From Nocardia ninae NBRC 108245 (GTDB lineage Bacteria > Actinomycetota > Actinomycetes > Mycobacteriales > Mycobacteriaceae), in contig NZ_BJXA01000025.1 in NCBI RefSeq assembly GCF_007990755.1, forward strand, positions 1 through 64,000: a stretch of 64,000 nucleotides of DNA, read 5' to 3'. Of this stretch, positions 26,119 to 34,896 are shown piece after piece. The number at the start of each line of letters is the position of its first letter. The first letter of the stretch is position 1. Position numbers and translations under genes: made by a program. Under the pieces are notes generated by a model. It was not told where the DNA came from and did no database searches. It worked only from the letters and a program-made list of their open reading frames with translations.

Positions 26119-26720
26119 CTCTGCCGCGATTCCGCGGCGTCCACCACGGCGGCGGGCAGCGGGAAGTTCAGGTAGGACTTCGACGGTGTCGGCCCGCGCT
26201 GGCCCTGATACTTCGAGCCCGCGGTGGCACTGCCGTAGGGATGCTCGGCCGGGCTGGTCAGCCGCAGCAGGCACAGCTGGCCGATCTTCATGCCGGGCCA
26301 CAGGGTGATCGGCAGGTTCGCCACGTTCGACAGTTCGAGGGTGATGTGGCCGCTGAAACCGGGATCGATGAAACCCGCAGTCGAATGGGTCAGCAGACCA
26401 AGCCTGCCGAGACTCGACTTGCCCTCCAGCCGACCCGCCAGATCGTCCGGCAGCGTGCACACCTCGAGTGTGGAGCCCAGCACGAACTCACCCGGGTGCA
26501 GCACGAACGGTTCGCCCGGAGCGGGCTCGACCAGGCTGGTCAGCTCGTCCTGGCGTTGCGCCGGGTCGATATGGGTGTAGCGGGAGTTGTCGAACACCCG
26601 GAACATGCCGTCCAACCGCACGTCGATACTCGACGGCTGGATCAGGCTCGCCAGGAGCGGCTCGACGCCGAGACGCCCAGCGGCGATCTCCGCACGGATG
26701 TCGCGATCGGAAAGCAGCAC
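26115..26720 (-). CDS. dcd: dCTP deaminase
   Basis: A 201-residue trimeric enzyme that converts dCTP to dUTP (and in actinobacteria often on to dUMP) for thymidylate synthesis. The family signatures are [36 protein letters not shown] and GHITLELSN, with the catalytic Glu in the last. The C-terminal [16 protein letters not shown] is the nucleotide-covering tail. GTG 26720 gives the usual VLLSDRDIR start; TACGCT seven bases upstream suggests a leaderless message. It corresponds to mycobacterial Rv0321, next to the udgA neighbourhood. It is divergent from the PAP2 gene. Confidence 0.93.
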   Translation of the reverse strand: MLLSDRDIRAEIAAGRLGVEPLLASLIQPSSIDVRLDGMFRVFDNSRYTHIDPAQRQDELTSLVEPAPGEPFVLHPGEFVLGSTLEVCTLPDDLAGRLEGKSSLGRLGLLTHSTAGFIDPGFSGHITLELSNVANLPITLWPGMKIGQLCLLRLTSPAEHPYGSATAGSKYQGQRGPTPSKSYLNFPLPAAVVDAAESRQS

Positions 26721-26727
26721 GCCGAGC

Positions 26728-26733
26728 AGCGTA
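26728..26733 (-). promoter_or_regulatory. -10 box TACGCT of dcd
   Basis: The box lies seven bases from the GTG start and no ribosome site is visible. Confidence 0.45.
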
Positions 26734-26841
26734 GCGCCTGCTGGTCCGGGCTCTTCAGGCGCACAGTGGCAGTGCGGTGTCAGTGGGTGCCGACCGCGGT
26801 TCCTCAGCCGCCGCACAGCTTCGAGATGAGATCGTGGAAGG

Positions 26842-27543
26842 GTGACCACCAATTCCACACCGGGCCGGAGCTGGAACATGGTCCCGACGCTCGCCGTGCT
26901 AGCTACGGTTCTCGCCGTTTTCGCCGTCGGACTGACCAGCAACGTCCTCGCGAAAAACGGGCTCACCGCGATCGACTCGCCGATCTCGGACTGGGCCGTC
27001 GCCCACCGCAACGGCACGCTCACGCCACTCGCGATCACCGTCAGCTATCTCGGCGGCACCGTCGCGATGACCATCCTGGTGGTGCTTGCCGTCATCGTTT
27101 ATGGCCGGCGCGGACAGTGGCGGGAGGCCGGGTTGGTCGTGTGTACCGGTCTCGGGTCATGGGTGCTGGTGGATGGTGGTAAGCACCTCATCGGACGGGA
27201 ACGCCCACCGACGGTGAACCACGTCATCGTCAAGACGAACCTGGCGTATCCCTCCGGGCACAGTCTCGGATCGATGGCGGTGATCGGGATCCTCTCGGTC
27301 CTGCTGATCCCGCAGGTACGCCGTCCCGCGATGCGGTGGGTCGCGGGTGTCGCCGCCGTCGTCTTCGTTGCGGCGGTGGGGCTTTCCCGGATCTATCTCG
27401 GCGTGCACTGGCCGACCGATGTGCTCGGCGGCTGGGTGTTCGGTGGACTCTTGGTCACCCTCTGCTTCGCCGGTTACCAGCATCTCGAACGGCGCCAGAA
27501 CCTGGCAGCCGCACCGCCACTCTCCGAAAGCCGCACCGGCTGA
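26842..27543 (+). CDS. PAP2-family membrane phosphatase
   Basis: A 233-residue integral membrane phosphatase of the type-2 phosphatidic acid phosphatase superfamily. The three catalytic motifs are [15 protein letters not shown] and [13 protein letters not shown], the last containing the nucleophilic His. About six spans are predicted. Family members dephosphorylate lipid phosphates such as undecaprenyl diphosphate or phosphatidylglycerol phosphate on the outer leaflet; the substrate here is not determined. GTG 26842 has a GGAAGG sequence directly upstream, so spacing is poor and the start is uncertain. Confidence 0.88.
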   Translation: MTTNSTPGRSWNMVPTLAVLATVLAVFAVGLTSNVLAKNGLTAIDSPISDWAVAHRNGTLTPLAITVSYLGGTVAMTILVVLAVIVYGRRGQWREAGLVVCTGLGSWVLVDGGKHLIGRERPPTVNHVIVKTNLAYPSGHSLGSMAVIGILSVLLIPQVRRPAMRWVAGVAAVVFVAAVGLSRIYLGVHWPTDVLGGWVFGGLLVTLCFAGYQHLERRQNLAAAPPLSESRTG

Positions 27544-27636
27544 CGTGGTGTCGGTGCGAGCGCCAACCGTCGGGCACGCCGATGTTCATCGGATCGCTGA
27601 CTATCGTGGTTGCGTAGCCGCCGACATCGGAGGGAG

Positions 27637-28563
27637 TTGATCGAGGGCTTGTCTTCACCCATTGGTGCGCATGTCCTCGTGGGCGGCGGGCTGATCAAGA
27701 AGGGCCTGCGCGAGGCGGGGGAGATCGGGGCCGAGGCGATCCAGTTCTTCGCGGGCAACCCGCGGGGCTGGAAGCAGCCGTCCGTCGACCCGCACGACGC
27801 GGCCGCGTTCCGCACCGCCTGCGCGGACATGCCGGTGTTCGTGCACGCGCCGTATCTGCTGAATTTCGGCTCGCCGGACCCGGCCGTGCTGGAGAACTCC
27901 GCGCAGGCGCTGACCACCATCATGCGGCGCGCCGGCCTGGTCGGGGCGGCGGCGGTCATCGTCCATGCCGGTTCATCGGTGCGCCAGGAACTGCGCGAGC
28001 ACGCACTGGGTCGCCTGCCCCAACTCTTCGCCCCGCTGCTCGACGCCGCACCACCCGGGGTGCGACTACTCATCGAGCCCACCTGCGGCGGCGGTGCGGC
28101 GCTGGCCTCGACCGTCGACAGCACTGTGGAGTACTTCGCCGCCCTCGACGACGAGCGGATCGGCCTGTGCATCGACACCTGCCACCTGCACGCGGCAGGC
28201 GAAGACATCACCACCGCCACCGGGCTGCACGCCGTAGTCAGCAAGCTGACGGACGCGATCGGCCCGCACCGACTGGACCTGGTCCACGCCAACGACAGTC
28301 GCGACCCGGCAGGCTCGCACCGCGACCGCCACGAAACCCTCGGCAAAGGCACCCTCGGCGAAGACGTCTTCCGCGCCCTGTTCACCATTCCCCAACTCCA
28401 TGACATCCCCGTACTGGTCGAGACCGCGACCAACGGCGCCGACGTAGCGCTGCTGAAACGGCTGCGAGACGAAGTCCGGCAAGCCGATTCGCCTCTTCCC
28501 GACGACGGTTCGCCGGGCGTGCGTCCCGCGCAGCCAGGTGCACGGCCCCGGCCGGTCGAATAA
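27637..28563 (+). CDS. nfo: Endonuclease IV-type AP endonuclease
   Basis: A 308-residue TIM-barrel enzyme of the endonuclease IV family, which cuts DNA 5' of abasic sites. The zinc-ligand segments are recognisable: FFAGNPRGW, VHAPYLLNFGS, IVHAGSS, IEPTCGG (family form ENTAG altered), CIDTCHLHAAG, LVHANDS and HRDRHETLGKG, then LVETATNG. TTG 27637 is taken as start because it follows a GGAGGGAG site closely; TTG 27649 is an alternative. A Pro-rich tail after about residue 280 is not part of the fold. Confidence 0.88.
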   Translation: MIEGLSSPIGAHVLVGGGLIKKGLREAGEIGAEAIQFFAGNPRGWKQPSVDPHDAAAFRTACADMPVFVHAPYLLNFGSPDPAVLENSAQALTTIMRRAGLVGAAAVIVHAGSSVRQELREHALGRLPQLFAPLLDAAPPGVRLLIEPTCGGGAALASTVDSTVEYFAALDDERIGLCIDTCHLHAAGEDITTATGLHAVVSKLTDAIGPHRLDLVHANDSRDPAGSHRDRHETLGKGTLGEDVFRALFTIPQLHDIPVLVETATNGADVALLKRLRDEVRQADSPLPDDGSPGVRPAQPGARPRPVE

Positions 28564-28628
28564 GGTCTTGGCGGCGAGGGGGTTTCGCGTTGTGCCGTGC
28601 CCCCGCCGGAGCGGGTCGAGGAGGCGTC

Positions 28629-29813
28629 GTGGTGCTGGTGGACGGAACGGTCGAGCACGGGTTCGAGGCGGTTCGCGACGCGTTCGCGCTCGCACAGGCC
28701 GAGGACGAGGGGGCGGCGCAGCTCTGCGTCTACCGGAACGGCCGCGTTGTCGTCGATCTCTGGGCCGGGCAGGACCCGATCTCCGGAATGATGTGGGACC
28801 AGGATTCGCTGTCGGTGCTCATGTCGGTGTCGAAGGGGGTGACCGCAACCTGCGTGCACATGCTCGTCGAACGGGGACAGCTCGAGTTGTCGGCGCCCGT
28901 GGGCGAGTACTGGCCGGAGTTCGCGACCAGCGGGAAGGCCGGCATCACCGTCGCCGAACTGCTGGCGCACCGCGCGGGCCTGGCCGGGTTCGACCCGGAG
29001 TCCGGAATCGGGGCCGAGGAGTTGACGGACTGGTCGCTGTGCACCTCGGCCTTGGCGGCCATGACGCCGCTCTGGCAGCCCGGAACCGCGTTCTACTACC
29101 ACTCCATCACCTGGGGTTACCTGGCCGGTGAGCTGATCCGGCGGGTCACCGGCAAGAGCGTCGGCGATTTTCTCGCCGCGGAGATCGCCGGACCGCTCGG
29201 ATTGAGCCTGTGGGTCGGGCTGCCCGAAAGCGAGGAGCATCGTGTCGTTCCCCAGTTCTCCCGCAAGGAACAGCCGAACACCGCACAGGTCGCCGCGGTA
29301 CTCAGCGGGATGGGGATCGACGTCGACGCACGATTGATCCGGACACTCCTCGCCGCCGTCGCCACCAGGGAAGACGGAGTCGCGCTGCTCAACACCCGCG
29401 CGGGGCACGCGGCCGAGGTACCCGCGGGCAACGCGATCGGCAACGCCCGTTCGCTGGCGCGGATGTACGCGGCGACCATCGGCGAGATCGACGGTGTCCG
29501 CCTGCTGACCTCCGCGACCGTCGATCGAGCACGGCAACCGCAGACCGACGGCCTGCGTGGCCCGGCGCCCTTGGATGTTCTGCCGGTAACCCACCGCTTC
29601 GCCAACGGCTACGAAATTCCCGGGCCCGCCCACGCCATGCTCGGTCCCGGCTCCTTCGGCCACAACGGCACCGGCGGCCGAATCGCCTTCGCCCACCCCG
29701 AATCCGGCATCGCCCTCGCCTACACCTGCACCCACATGATCTGGGACGACGTCGCAGGCCCCGACCCTCGCTGGCTCCCCTGGACCGCGGCGCTGCACGA
29801 GGCGATCGCCTAG
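28629..29813 (+). CDS. Beta-lactamase-related serine hydrolase
   Basis: A 394-residue class C-type serine hydrolase of the esterase/EstB-like group. The nucleophile motif is Ser66-Val-Ser-Lys69 in LMSVSKG, the tyrosine is in FYYHSITWGYLAGEL, and the third motif is near FGHNGTGGRIAF. There is no signal peptide, so it is probably a cytoplasmic esterase, not an antibiotic-resistance beta-lactamase. GTG 28629 follows a GAGGAGG site. It begins 65 bases after the endonuclease IV gene and may be co-transcribed with it. Confidence 0.85.
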   Translation: MVLVDGTVEHGFEAVRDAFALAQAEDEGAAQLCVYRNGRVVVDLWAGQDPISGMMWDQDSLSVLMSVSKGVTATCVHMLVERGQLELSAPVGEYWPEFATSGKAGITVAELLAHRAGLAGFDPESGIGAEELTDWSLCTSALAAMTPLWQPGTAFYYHSITWGYLAGELIRRVTGKSVGDFLAAEIAGPLGLSLWVGLPESEEHRVVPQFSRKEQPNTAQVAAVLSGMGIDVDARLIRTLLAAVATREDGVALLNTRAGHAAEVPAGNAIGNARSLARMYAATIGEIDGVRLLTSATVDRARQPQTDGLRGPAPLDVLPVTHRFANGYEIPGPAHAMLGPGSFGHNGTGGRIAFAHPESGIALAYTCTHMIWDDVAGPDPRWLPWTAALHEAIA

Positions 29814-29868
29814 CGCGGTACCGCCGAGTCATTCGGCCTTGCATGCCATCTCAACTCTGGCCGCCGTC

Positions 29869-30540
29869 ATGCCGTATGGAATGCTGGCGAGCGTGCGCCT
29901 CTCGCTTCCGCTCATGGGCCCCTTCGCTCGCCAGCTCGGACACCCCTCGGGCCCCCTCGGACGCTTGATCACCAACGGGCTCAACGTCTTCAACAAAGCG
30001 GTGATGGCGGGCTCCATCGCCGCGCTCGAGGCACAACCCGGCGACCAGGTCGCCGATATCGGTTTCGGCGGTGGCTACGGACTGCAAGCCCTGCTCGGAC
30101 AGGTCGGGCCGCACGGACGCGTCTACGGCATCGACATCTCGACCACCATGATCACCAAGGCGCACAAGCGATTCGAGGAATACCTCGCGAACGACCGACT
30201 CCGTCTGATCGAAGCCCCGATGCGCGACCTGCCGGTCGAGGCCGCCACCTTCGATGGCGTCGTCACCGTGAACACCATCTACTACATCGAGGACCAGGAA
30301 CTAGCGGAATCGTTCGCCGAGGTCGCCCGCGTGCTTCGGCCTGGCGGCAAGTTTGTCGTCGGCGCCGCCGACTCGTCCTATATCGAGAGCACGCCGTGGC
30401 GGGACGGCCTCATCAAGCGATCACGCGCCGAGGTGGAGGCGATCATCGAGGGGGCAGGCTTCACGACGAGTGACCATCGGCGAGTAGGCGAGTCCGACCG
30501 CGCCTTCCACGTCTACGTGGCCCAGCGACCCAGTCCGTAG
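29869..30540 (+). CDS. Class I SAM-dependent methyltransferase
   Basis: A 223-residue methyltransferase. Motif I is VADIGFGGGYGLQALL, followed by YGIDISTTM, DGVVTVNTIYYIEDQ and LRPGGKFVVG in the usual order. The N-terminal 60 residues (GMLASVRLSLPLMGPFARQLG) form a helical cap seen in small-molecule methyltransferases. The start is unsure: ATG 29869 is used, with a TTG at 29839 and ATG 29881 as alternatives, none with a good ribosome site. The substrate is unknown. Confidence 0.8.
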   Translation: MPYGMLASVRLSLPLMGPFARQLGHPSGPLGRLITNGLNVFNKAVMAGSIAALEAQPGDQVADIGFGGGYGLQALLGQVGPHGRVYGIDISTTMITKAHKRFEEYLANDRLRLIEAPMRDLPVEAATFDGVVTVNTIYYIEDQELAESFAEVARVLRPGGKFVVGAADSSYIESTPWRDGLIKRSRAEVEAIIEGAGFTTSDHRRVGESDRAFHVYVAQRPSP

Positions 30541-30554
30541 CAGCCGTGCCGGCG

Positions 30555-31166
30555 TCATGTCGACGTGACAGCATGCGATGAGATCACGTCCCAGGTGAAG
30601 ATACCCGCTTCGGGATCCACGTCGACCGCCAGGAAGTGGAGGCTGCCGACGGCGAGTGATGCGGGAGTCTTGATGGTCGACAGCGCGAGTTCCAAGGGGG
30701 CGGAGTCTCTTTCAGTGGTGCCATAACCGAGTGTGACATGCGGCATCGGCGGCGGGGCGGGCAGCGCTCGTTCCGTTCCGAAGACCTGCTCGGCGGCGTC
30801 GCGGGTCGCGGTGTACAGCTGCTTCCACTGTGCGTCCTCGGGTGCGGCTACGCCGACACCGTAGTCGTGCAGCCAGGGCCCCTGCATCGGGATCGCGAAC
30901 GGTGCGGTGCTCGCAGCCACTGCCGCCAAGGCATCGGAATACCGGCTCAGAGCTTCATCAGCTACTTCGTTGCGCCACCACGGGATTCGCGTGACCGTCG
31001 CATGCTGCCATCGCGGTTCCACCGCAGTGCAGCCCTCGAACGCTTCGACAGCATCCACCGCTGGCTGTACCACCGCGATGAACTCTGGGTCCGGCAGGAC
31101 ATAGACGTGCAGCGAACCGTGCAACTGCGGCCAGTCGAGATGGGGGGAGTCGAAGAAGTTCCGCAC
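30555..31166 (-). CDS. 2H phosphoesterase / 2'-5' RNA ligase-like protein
   Basis: A 203-residue protein with the paired HxT motifs of the 2H phosphoesterase superfamily: HATVTRI in the first half and HVTLGYG in the second. Such enzymes open or join 2',3'-cyclic phosphate ends of RNA or small nucleotides; the actual substrate is unknown. GTG 31166 has TAGGAT at exactly -12 to -7 and no ribosome site, so the gene is likely leaderless. It is convergent with the methyltransferase at 29869. Confidence 0.8.
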   Translation of the reverse strand: MRNFFDSPHLDWPQLHGSLHVYVLPDPEFIAVVQPAVDAVEAFEGCTAVEPRWQHATVTRIPWWRNEVADEALSRYSDALAAVAASTAPFAIPMQGPWLHDYGVGVAAPEDAQWKQLYTATRDAAEQVFGTERALPAPPPMPHVTLGYGTTERDSAPLELALSTIKTPASLAVGSLHFLAVDVDPEAGIFTWDVISSHAVTST

Positions 31167-31172
31167 GGGACG

Positions 31173-31178
31173 ATCCTA
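31173..31178 (-). promoter_or_regulatory. -10 box TAGGAT of the 2H phosphoesterase gene
   Basis: Six bases separate this box from the GTG start at 31166, the canonical leaderless arrangement. Confidence 0.55.
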
Positions 31179-31389
31179 GGACGCACCGGCAGGCCGGTGC
31201 CGACCGAAGCCGTCCACGTTGCGAGCCTGAACTGGCTCGCAGCTCGCCGAGCGCGGTCGAGACCGATGCGGAGGCCAGCGAGACGTGACCACCACTACTG
31301 CGCATCCCTGCAGGTCAGCGGCTTCTACCTGGACTTTTCCCGCCCCCGCGCGGGTTCTGCTAAAGTCTCGACAGGCGGTTCGCCGCTTC

Positions 31390-31460
31390 GCCGATGTAGT
31401 TCAATGGTAGAACTTCTGCTTCCCAAGCAGACAGCGCGGGTTCGATTCCCGTCATCGGCT
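31390..31460 (+). tRNA. tRNA-Gly (anticodon CCC)
   Basis: Folds as a full cloverleaf: acceptor GCCGATG / CATCGGC, D arm GTTC-AATGGTA-GAAC, anticodon arm TCTGC-TTCCCAA-GCAGA with CCC at positions 34-36, variable CAGC, and T arm GCGGG-TTCGATT-CCCGT. The discriminator base is T and CCA is not encoded. It decodes GGG codons. Confidence 0.95.
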
Positions 31461-31603
31461 CTGCGATGGTGAATGCCCTGGCCAGATGTTCTGGTGCGGG
31501 GCATTTTCTTGTCTGTGGAGGTCAAGGCTCAGTACCGGAGGGGTAGTGGGGGTGGCTCGTTGGGGGGATGTGGGGCGGGGATCGGGAGGTCGACGATCTG
31601 GGC

Positions 31604-33040
31604 ATGTTGATTCGTCGCACTGTATTGGCTTTGGGGCTGGCCGTGGGGGTTTGTTCGGGGGCGGTGACTGCCTGCACGTCGGATGCTGAGCCTGCGTCTG
31701 AGTTGAGTTGGGAACCGTGCCCGGAAAATGCCGAGTTCGACTGTGGCACAGTCACTGTGCCGGTCGATTGGGGGAAGCCGACGGGGGCGAAGATTGAGGT
31801 CGCGGTGGTGCGGGATCGGGCTGACGAACCTTCACAGAAGGTGGGGACGTTGGTTTCGTTGCCCGGCGGGCCGGGGACGTCGGGGGTGGATGAAATCTTG
31901 AAGGGGGGAAAGTTTTCGGCGGAGTTGCGGGGGAGGTTCGACATTGTGAGTCTTGATCCGCGGGGGGTGAAGCGGAGTCATCCGGTGCGGTGTGACGCGG
32001 GGCTGGCGGGGTATCGGCCGAATTTTGTGCCGGATCTGGGTGGGCGGATCGATGAAGTGCATTCGTATGCACGGGATCTCGCGGCGAGTTGCCGGCAGTA
32101 CACCGGGGCGTTGATGGATCATCTCGATGCGGCGAGTGTCGCGCGGGATGTGGAGGCGCTGCGGGTGGCGGTCGGGGTGGACCAGATCAGTATCTACAGC
32201 AGGTCTTACGGGACGATGCCCGCACAGTCGTATGCGGAGTTGTTTCCGAAACGCTTGCGCGCCTTGCTGATGGACAGCGTGGACGACCACAGTTTGGATG
32301 GGCGGGCATTCATGAACAGTGAGGCACGGGCGGCCAAGGATGCTTATGGTGAGTTCGCGGCGTGGTGTGCCCGGGATGAGCAGTGTGCCTTGCACGGTGC
32401 GGACATCGATCAGATCTTCAATGAGGTGTACGCCAAGTCGGCTCGGGGTGAGTTACGCGATCTCGCCGAGACAACCAAGCAGCTGGGTGCGATCGACCTG
32501 AACACACAGGTCATCCAACGGCTTTACCGTCCCGAATGGGCAAGGCTGGCAACGGATCTGTGGGCGTTGCTCGACCAGCCCGCGGCCATCCCGCTGCCGC
32601 CCACTTCGCCACAAGAGCAAGGTCAGCCGGTGCCGATGGCACAAATCATCTTCTGTTCCGACTGGCGTTTCGACATCGCCGACCAGGACCAATGGAACCA
32701 GCTGTGGCGTGAGCAGACTCAGAACGCCGCACCACTACGCGCCCACTTTGCTTGGGGCGCAGGCGCTTTGTGCTCCGGCTGGCCCATCGCACCGGCGAAC
32801 CCGCCGCATCGCCCGCAGATCGTGGGCGGCCCACCGATTCTCGTCATGAACTCACTGCACGACCCGTCGACGCCGCACGAATGGGCATTGGGCGTTGCGA
32901 AGAACACTCCGGACTCCACGCTGCTGACCTACGAAGGCTGGGGCCACACCGTCTACGACCGCTCCCCCTGCACCACGAGCGCCGCCGACCGATACCTCAT
33001 CGACTTGACGATCCCACAAACCCGCTGTCCCGCAGCCTGA
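31604..33040 (+). CDS. Lipoprotein alpha/beta-hydrolase, tripeptidyl-aminopeptidase (TAP) type
   Basis: A 478-residue exported hydrolase. The signal peptide ends in lipobox VTAC, so Cys would be lipidated. The fold follows the TAP/SlpD plan: oxyanion segment SLPGGPGTSG, nucleophile elbow IYSRSYGTMPAQ, acidic residue in NSLHDPSTP and His in GWGHTVYDRSPC near the C-terminus, inside a TAP C-terminal domain. The elbow has Ser-Arg-Ser-Tyr-Gly where the usual first residue is Gly. The first half uses many G-ending codons (GGG, GCG), unlike its neighbours. The gene starts about 140 bases after the tRNA. The start codon choice is uncertain: the GGGAGG site is 14 bases upstream of ATG 31604. Confidence 0.82.
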   Translation: MLIRRTVLALGLAVGVCSGAVTACTSDAEPASELSWEPCPENAEFDCGTVTVPVDWGKPTGAKIEVAVVRDRADEPSQKVGTLVSLPGGPGTSGVDEILKGGKFSAELRGRFDIVSLDPRGVKRSHPVRCDAGLAGYRPNFVPDLGGRIDEVHSYARDLAASCRQYTGALMDHLDAASVARDVEALRVAVGVDQISIYSRSYGTMPAQSYAELFPKRLRALLMDSVDDHSLDGRAFMNSEARAAKDAYGEFAAWCARDEQCALHGADIDQIFNEVYAKSARGELRDLAETTKQLGAIDLNTQVIQRLYRPEWARLATDLWALLDQPAAIPLPPTSPQEQGQPVPMAQIIFCSDWRFDIADQDQWNQLWREQTQNAAPLRAHFAWGAGALCSGWPIAPANPPHRPQIVGGPPILVMNSLHDPSTPHEWALGVAKNTPDSTLLTYEGWGHTVYDRSPCTTSAADRYLIDLTIPQTRCPAA

Positions 33041-33057
33041 TCGAGCGCCAGGTACCA

Positions 33058-34176
33058 CTACGGCGTGACAGCCAGCCGCCAGAGCGAGGTGACTTCCGCG
33101 GCGCGGGCGGCATACAACGGGTCGGTGGTGTCCTTGGCGCGCGGGTGCTGCGGAGTGGTGTCGGTCTTATCGATGACGTGCAGACCGGCACCCTCGATCA
33201 GGGTCAGCAGGTCGTCCCGGGTGCGCAACCCGAGATGCTCGGCCAGGTCGGACAGAATGAGCCAACCTTCGCCGCCCGGCTCGAGATGAGCGGCCAAACC
33301 GGTCAGAAAGCCGCGCAGCATTGCACTGTCCTGGTCGTACACCCCGTGCTCGATCGCGGAGGTCGGCCGGGCCGGCAGCCACGGCGGATTGCAGACGATG
33401 AGGTCGGCGCGACCGTCCGGAAAAAGCGTGGGACCGACGATGGAGACTGAACGGGCAAGGTCCAGCCGGTCGATGTTGTCGCGGGCACAGGCCAGCGCCC
33501 GCGGGCTGTCATCGGTCGCCATGACATGGCCGACCCCGCGGTGAGCCAACAGCGCGGCCAGCACTCCGGTCCCGGTGCCGAGATCGAACGCGGTACGCAC
33601 GTCGTCGGCGAGCGGGGCCTGCGCGACCAGCCCGAGGTATTCGCCGCGAATCGGCGAGAACACGCCGTAATGCGGGTAGATGGTGGCGTCCAGCGCGGGG
33701 ATCCGCACACCCTTCTCCCGCCACTGGGCCGCACCGAGCACGCCGAGCAGCTCGGTGAGCGCGATGAGCATCGGCCCCTCCGACGGCCCGTACACATCGT
33801 CACAGGCCTTGCGCACGTCGGGAGCGCGGCGCAGCGCGAGCGTGTGGTCTTGTTCGAGTTGGACGATCAGCTTGCCGAGCACCCGCGCGCGATGGTTGCG
33901 CGCCCTGCGCTGCAACCGGAACGACTCGGCCGGATTATCGCCAGGCCCGGGAGCTTTTCGGTCGACCCGGCGGCCCATCGCCTGGAGCAGCTGGCGGGCA
34001 TTGTGGTAGTCGCCGCGCCACAGCAGCGCCGTGCCTTCACAGGCCAGCCGGTACGCGGTCTCGGCGGTCATCCGATCGTCGGCCACCACGATCCGGGTCG
34101 GGGCCGGTGTCGCGCTTTCGGAATGCCAGGGGGCGGATCGCTCGGTATCGGCTTCGGTCCAGGTCATCGTGGACAT
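33058..34176 (-). CDS. SAM-dependent methyltransferase with NPPW motif
   Basis: A 372-residue protein of the HemK/RlmG-like methyltransferase group. The C-terminal domain has motif I AFDLGTGTGVLAALLA and the catalytic NPPW (VCNPPWLP), which binds an amide or exocyclic amine of the acceptor. The N-terminal about 150 residues are helical and could recognise RNA or protein. ATG 34176 has a GAGGAG site six bases upstream; the in-frame ATG 34200 has none. A short leader reading frame lies 75 bases upstream. Whether it acts on rRNA or protein is not decidable here. Confidence 0.8.
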   Translation of the reverse strand: MSTMTWTEADTERSAPWHSESATPAPTRIVVADDRMTAETAYRLACEGTALLWRGDYHNARQLLQAMGRRVDRKAPGPGDNPAESFRLQRRARNHRARVLGKLIVQLEQDHTLALRRAPDVRKACDDVYGPSEGPMLIALTELLGVLGAAQWREKGVRIPALDATIYPHYGVFSPIRGEYLGLVAQAPLADDVRTAFDLGTGTGVLAALLAHRGVGHVMATDDSPRALACARDNIDRLDLARSVSIVGPTLFPDGRADLIVCNPPWLPARPTSAIEHGVYDQDSAMLRGFLTGLAAHLEPGGEGWLILSDLAEHLGLRTRDDLLTLIEGAGLHVIDKTDTTPQHPRAKDTTDPLYAARAAEVTSLWRLAVTP

Positions 34177-34250
34177 CGGCGGCTCCTCGTTGTCGAACAT
34201 TCACGGGCACGGAGTGCACCGCGACGAGGAGTTGTCGAGCTCGGTCGTTC

Positions 34251-34304
34251 CTACCGCGTCGAAGTGCGCGAGGAAACGTCACCGAGAACCATGCCCACGG
34301 CCAT
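34251..34304 (-). CDS. Possible 17-codon leader peptide
   Basis: ATG 34304 has a GGAAGGG ribosome site six bases upstream and encodes MAVGMVLGDVSSRTSTR before a TAG stop. It lies in the untranslated region of the methyltransferase gene at 34176. The local region 34177-34392 has no other gene. Real translation is unproven. Confidence 0.25.
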   Translation of the reverse strand: MAVGMVLGDVSSRTSTR

Positions 34305-34392
34305 GATCGACCCTTCCGAATAGATGCATCTCATTTTCCCATACGCACCCGGCACCGGCGTGACCAGGGCTGATCGACGCACCGACGGCACC

Positions 34393-34896
34393 CTAGCTGG
34401 CCTCGGCGCGCAACCGACGGAATCTGCTGCCGTGGAAGACGAGCGGGTCGATGTCGGAGCGGGTGGCGATGCGGTGGATCCGCAGGATGACGACCGCGTG
34501 GTCACCCGCGGGCACCTGAGCTTCCGGCACGCCCTCGATCCACGCGGACGCACCGTCGATGAAGATCGCCTCACCGGTGCCGCGATGCAGTTCGGTACCG
34601 CGGAATCGGTCGCCGTTGCGGGCGCCGAGCGAACGGGCCGCGTCCTGCTGATCGGTGCCGAGCAGGCTCAACCCGAGATGGCCCGCAGCCGCCAGTTTCG
34701 GCCAGGTCGACGAGGAATTCTGCACACAGAACGACACCAGCGGCGGGTCGAGCGAGACCGGAACGAACGTGCTCACCGCGAGACCGTGTGGGGTGCCGTC
34801 GATTTCGGCGCACACCGCGACCACGCCGCTGGGGAAGTTGGCGAAGGCGCGGCGCAATCCACCTCCGTCGGCGGGAAATTCGAAGAGCTCATGCAT
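34393..34896 (-). CDS. Flavin reductase domain protein (DszD/RutF/HpaC type)
   Basis: A 167-residue flavin reductase. The family features are FPSGVVAVCAEIDGTPHGLAVSTFVPVSLDPPLV and VSFCVQNSSSTWPKL near the start, with the C-terminal GDHAVVILRIHRI. It would supply reduced FMN to two-component monooxygenases using NAD(P)H. It overlaps the FMN reductase gene at 34889 by eight bases, so the two are co-translated. As the last gene of a run of sulfur-related flavoenzymes, it probably serves them. Confidence 0.85.
   Translation of the reverse strand: MHELFEFPADGGGLRRAFANFPSGVVAVCAEIDGTPHGLAVSTFVPVSLDPPLVSFCVQNSSSTWPKLAAAGHLGLSLLGTDQQDAARSLGARNGDRFRGTELHRGTGEAIFIDGASAWIEGVPEAQVPAGDHAVVILRIHRIATRSDIDPLVFHGSRFRRLRAEAS

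Noticed and set aside
27474-29798. Minus-strand frame of 774 codons opposite nfo and the serine hydrolase
   Set aside because: Overlaps two clear genes on the other strand with recognisable catalytic motifs; composition is that of a shadow frame.
28629-29813. Beta-lactam resistance gene
   Set aside because: The SVSK motif is present but there is no signal peptide and the sequence resembles EstB-type esterases.
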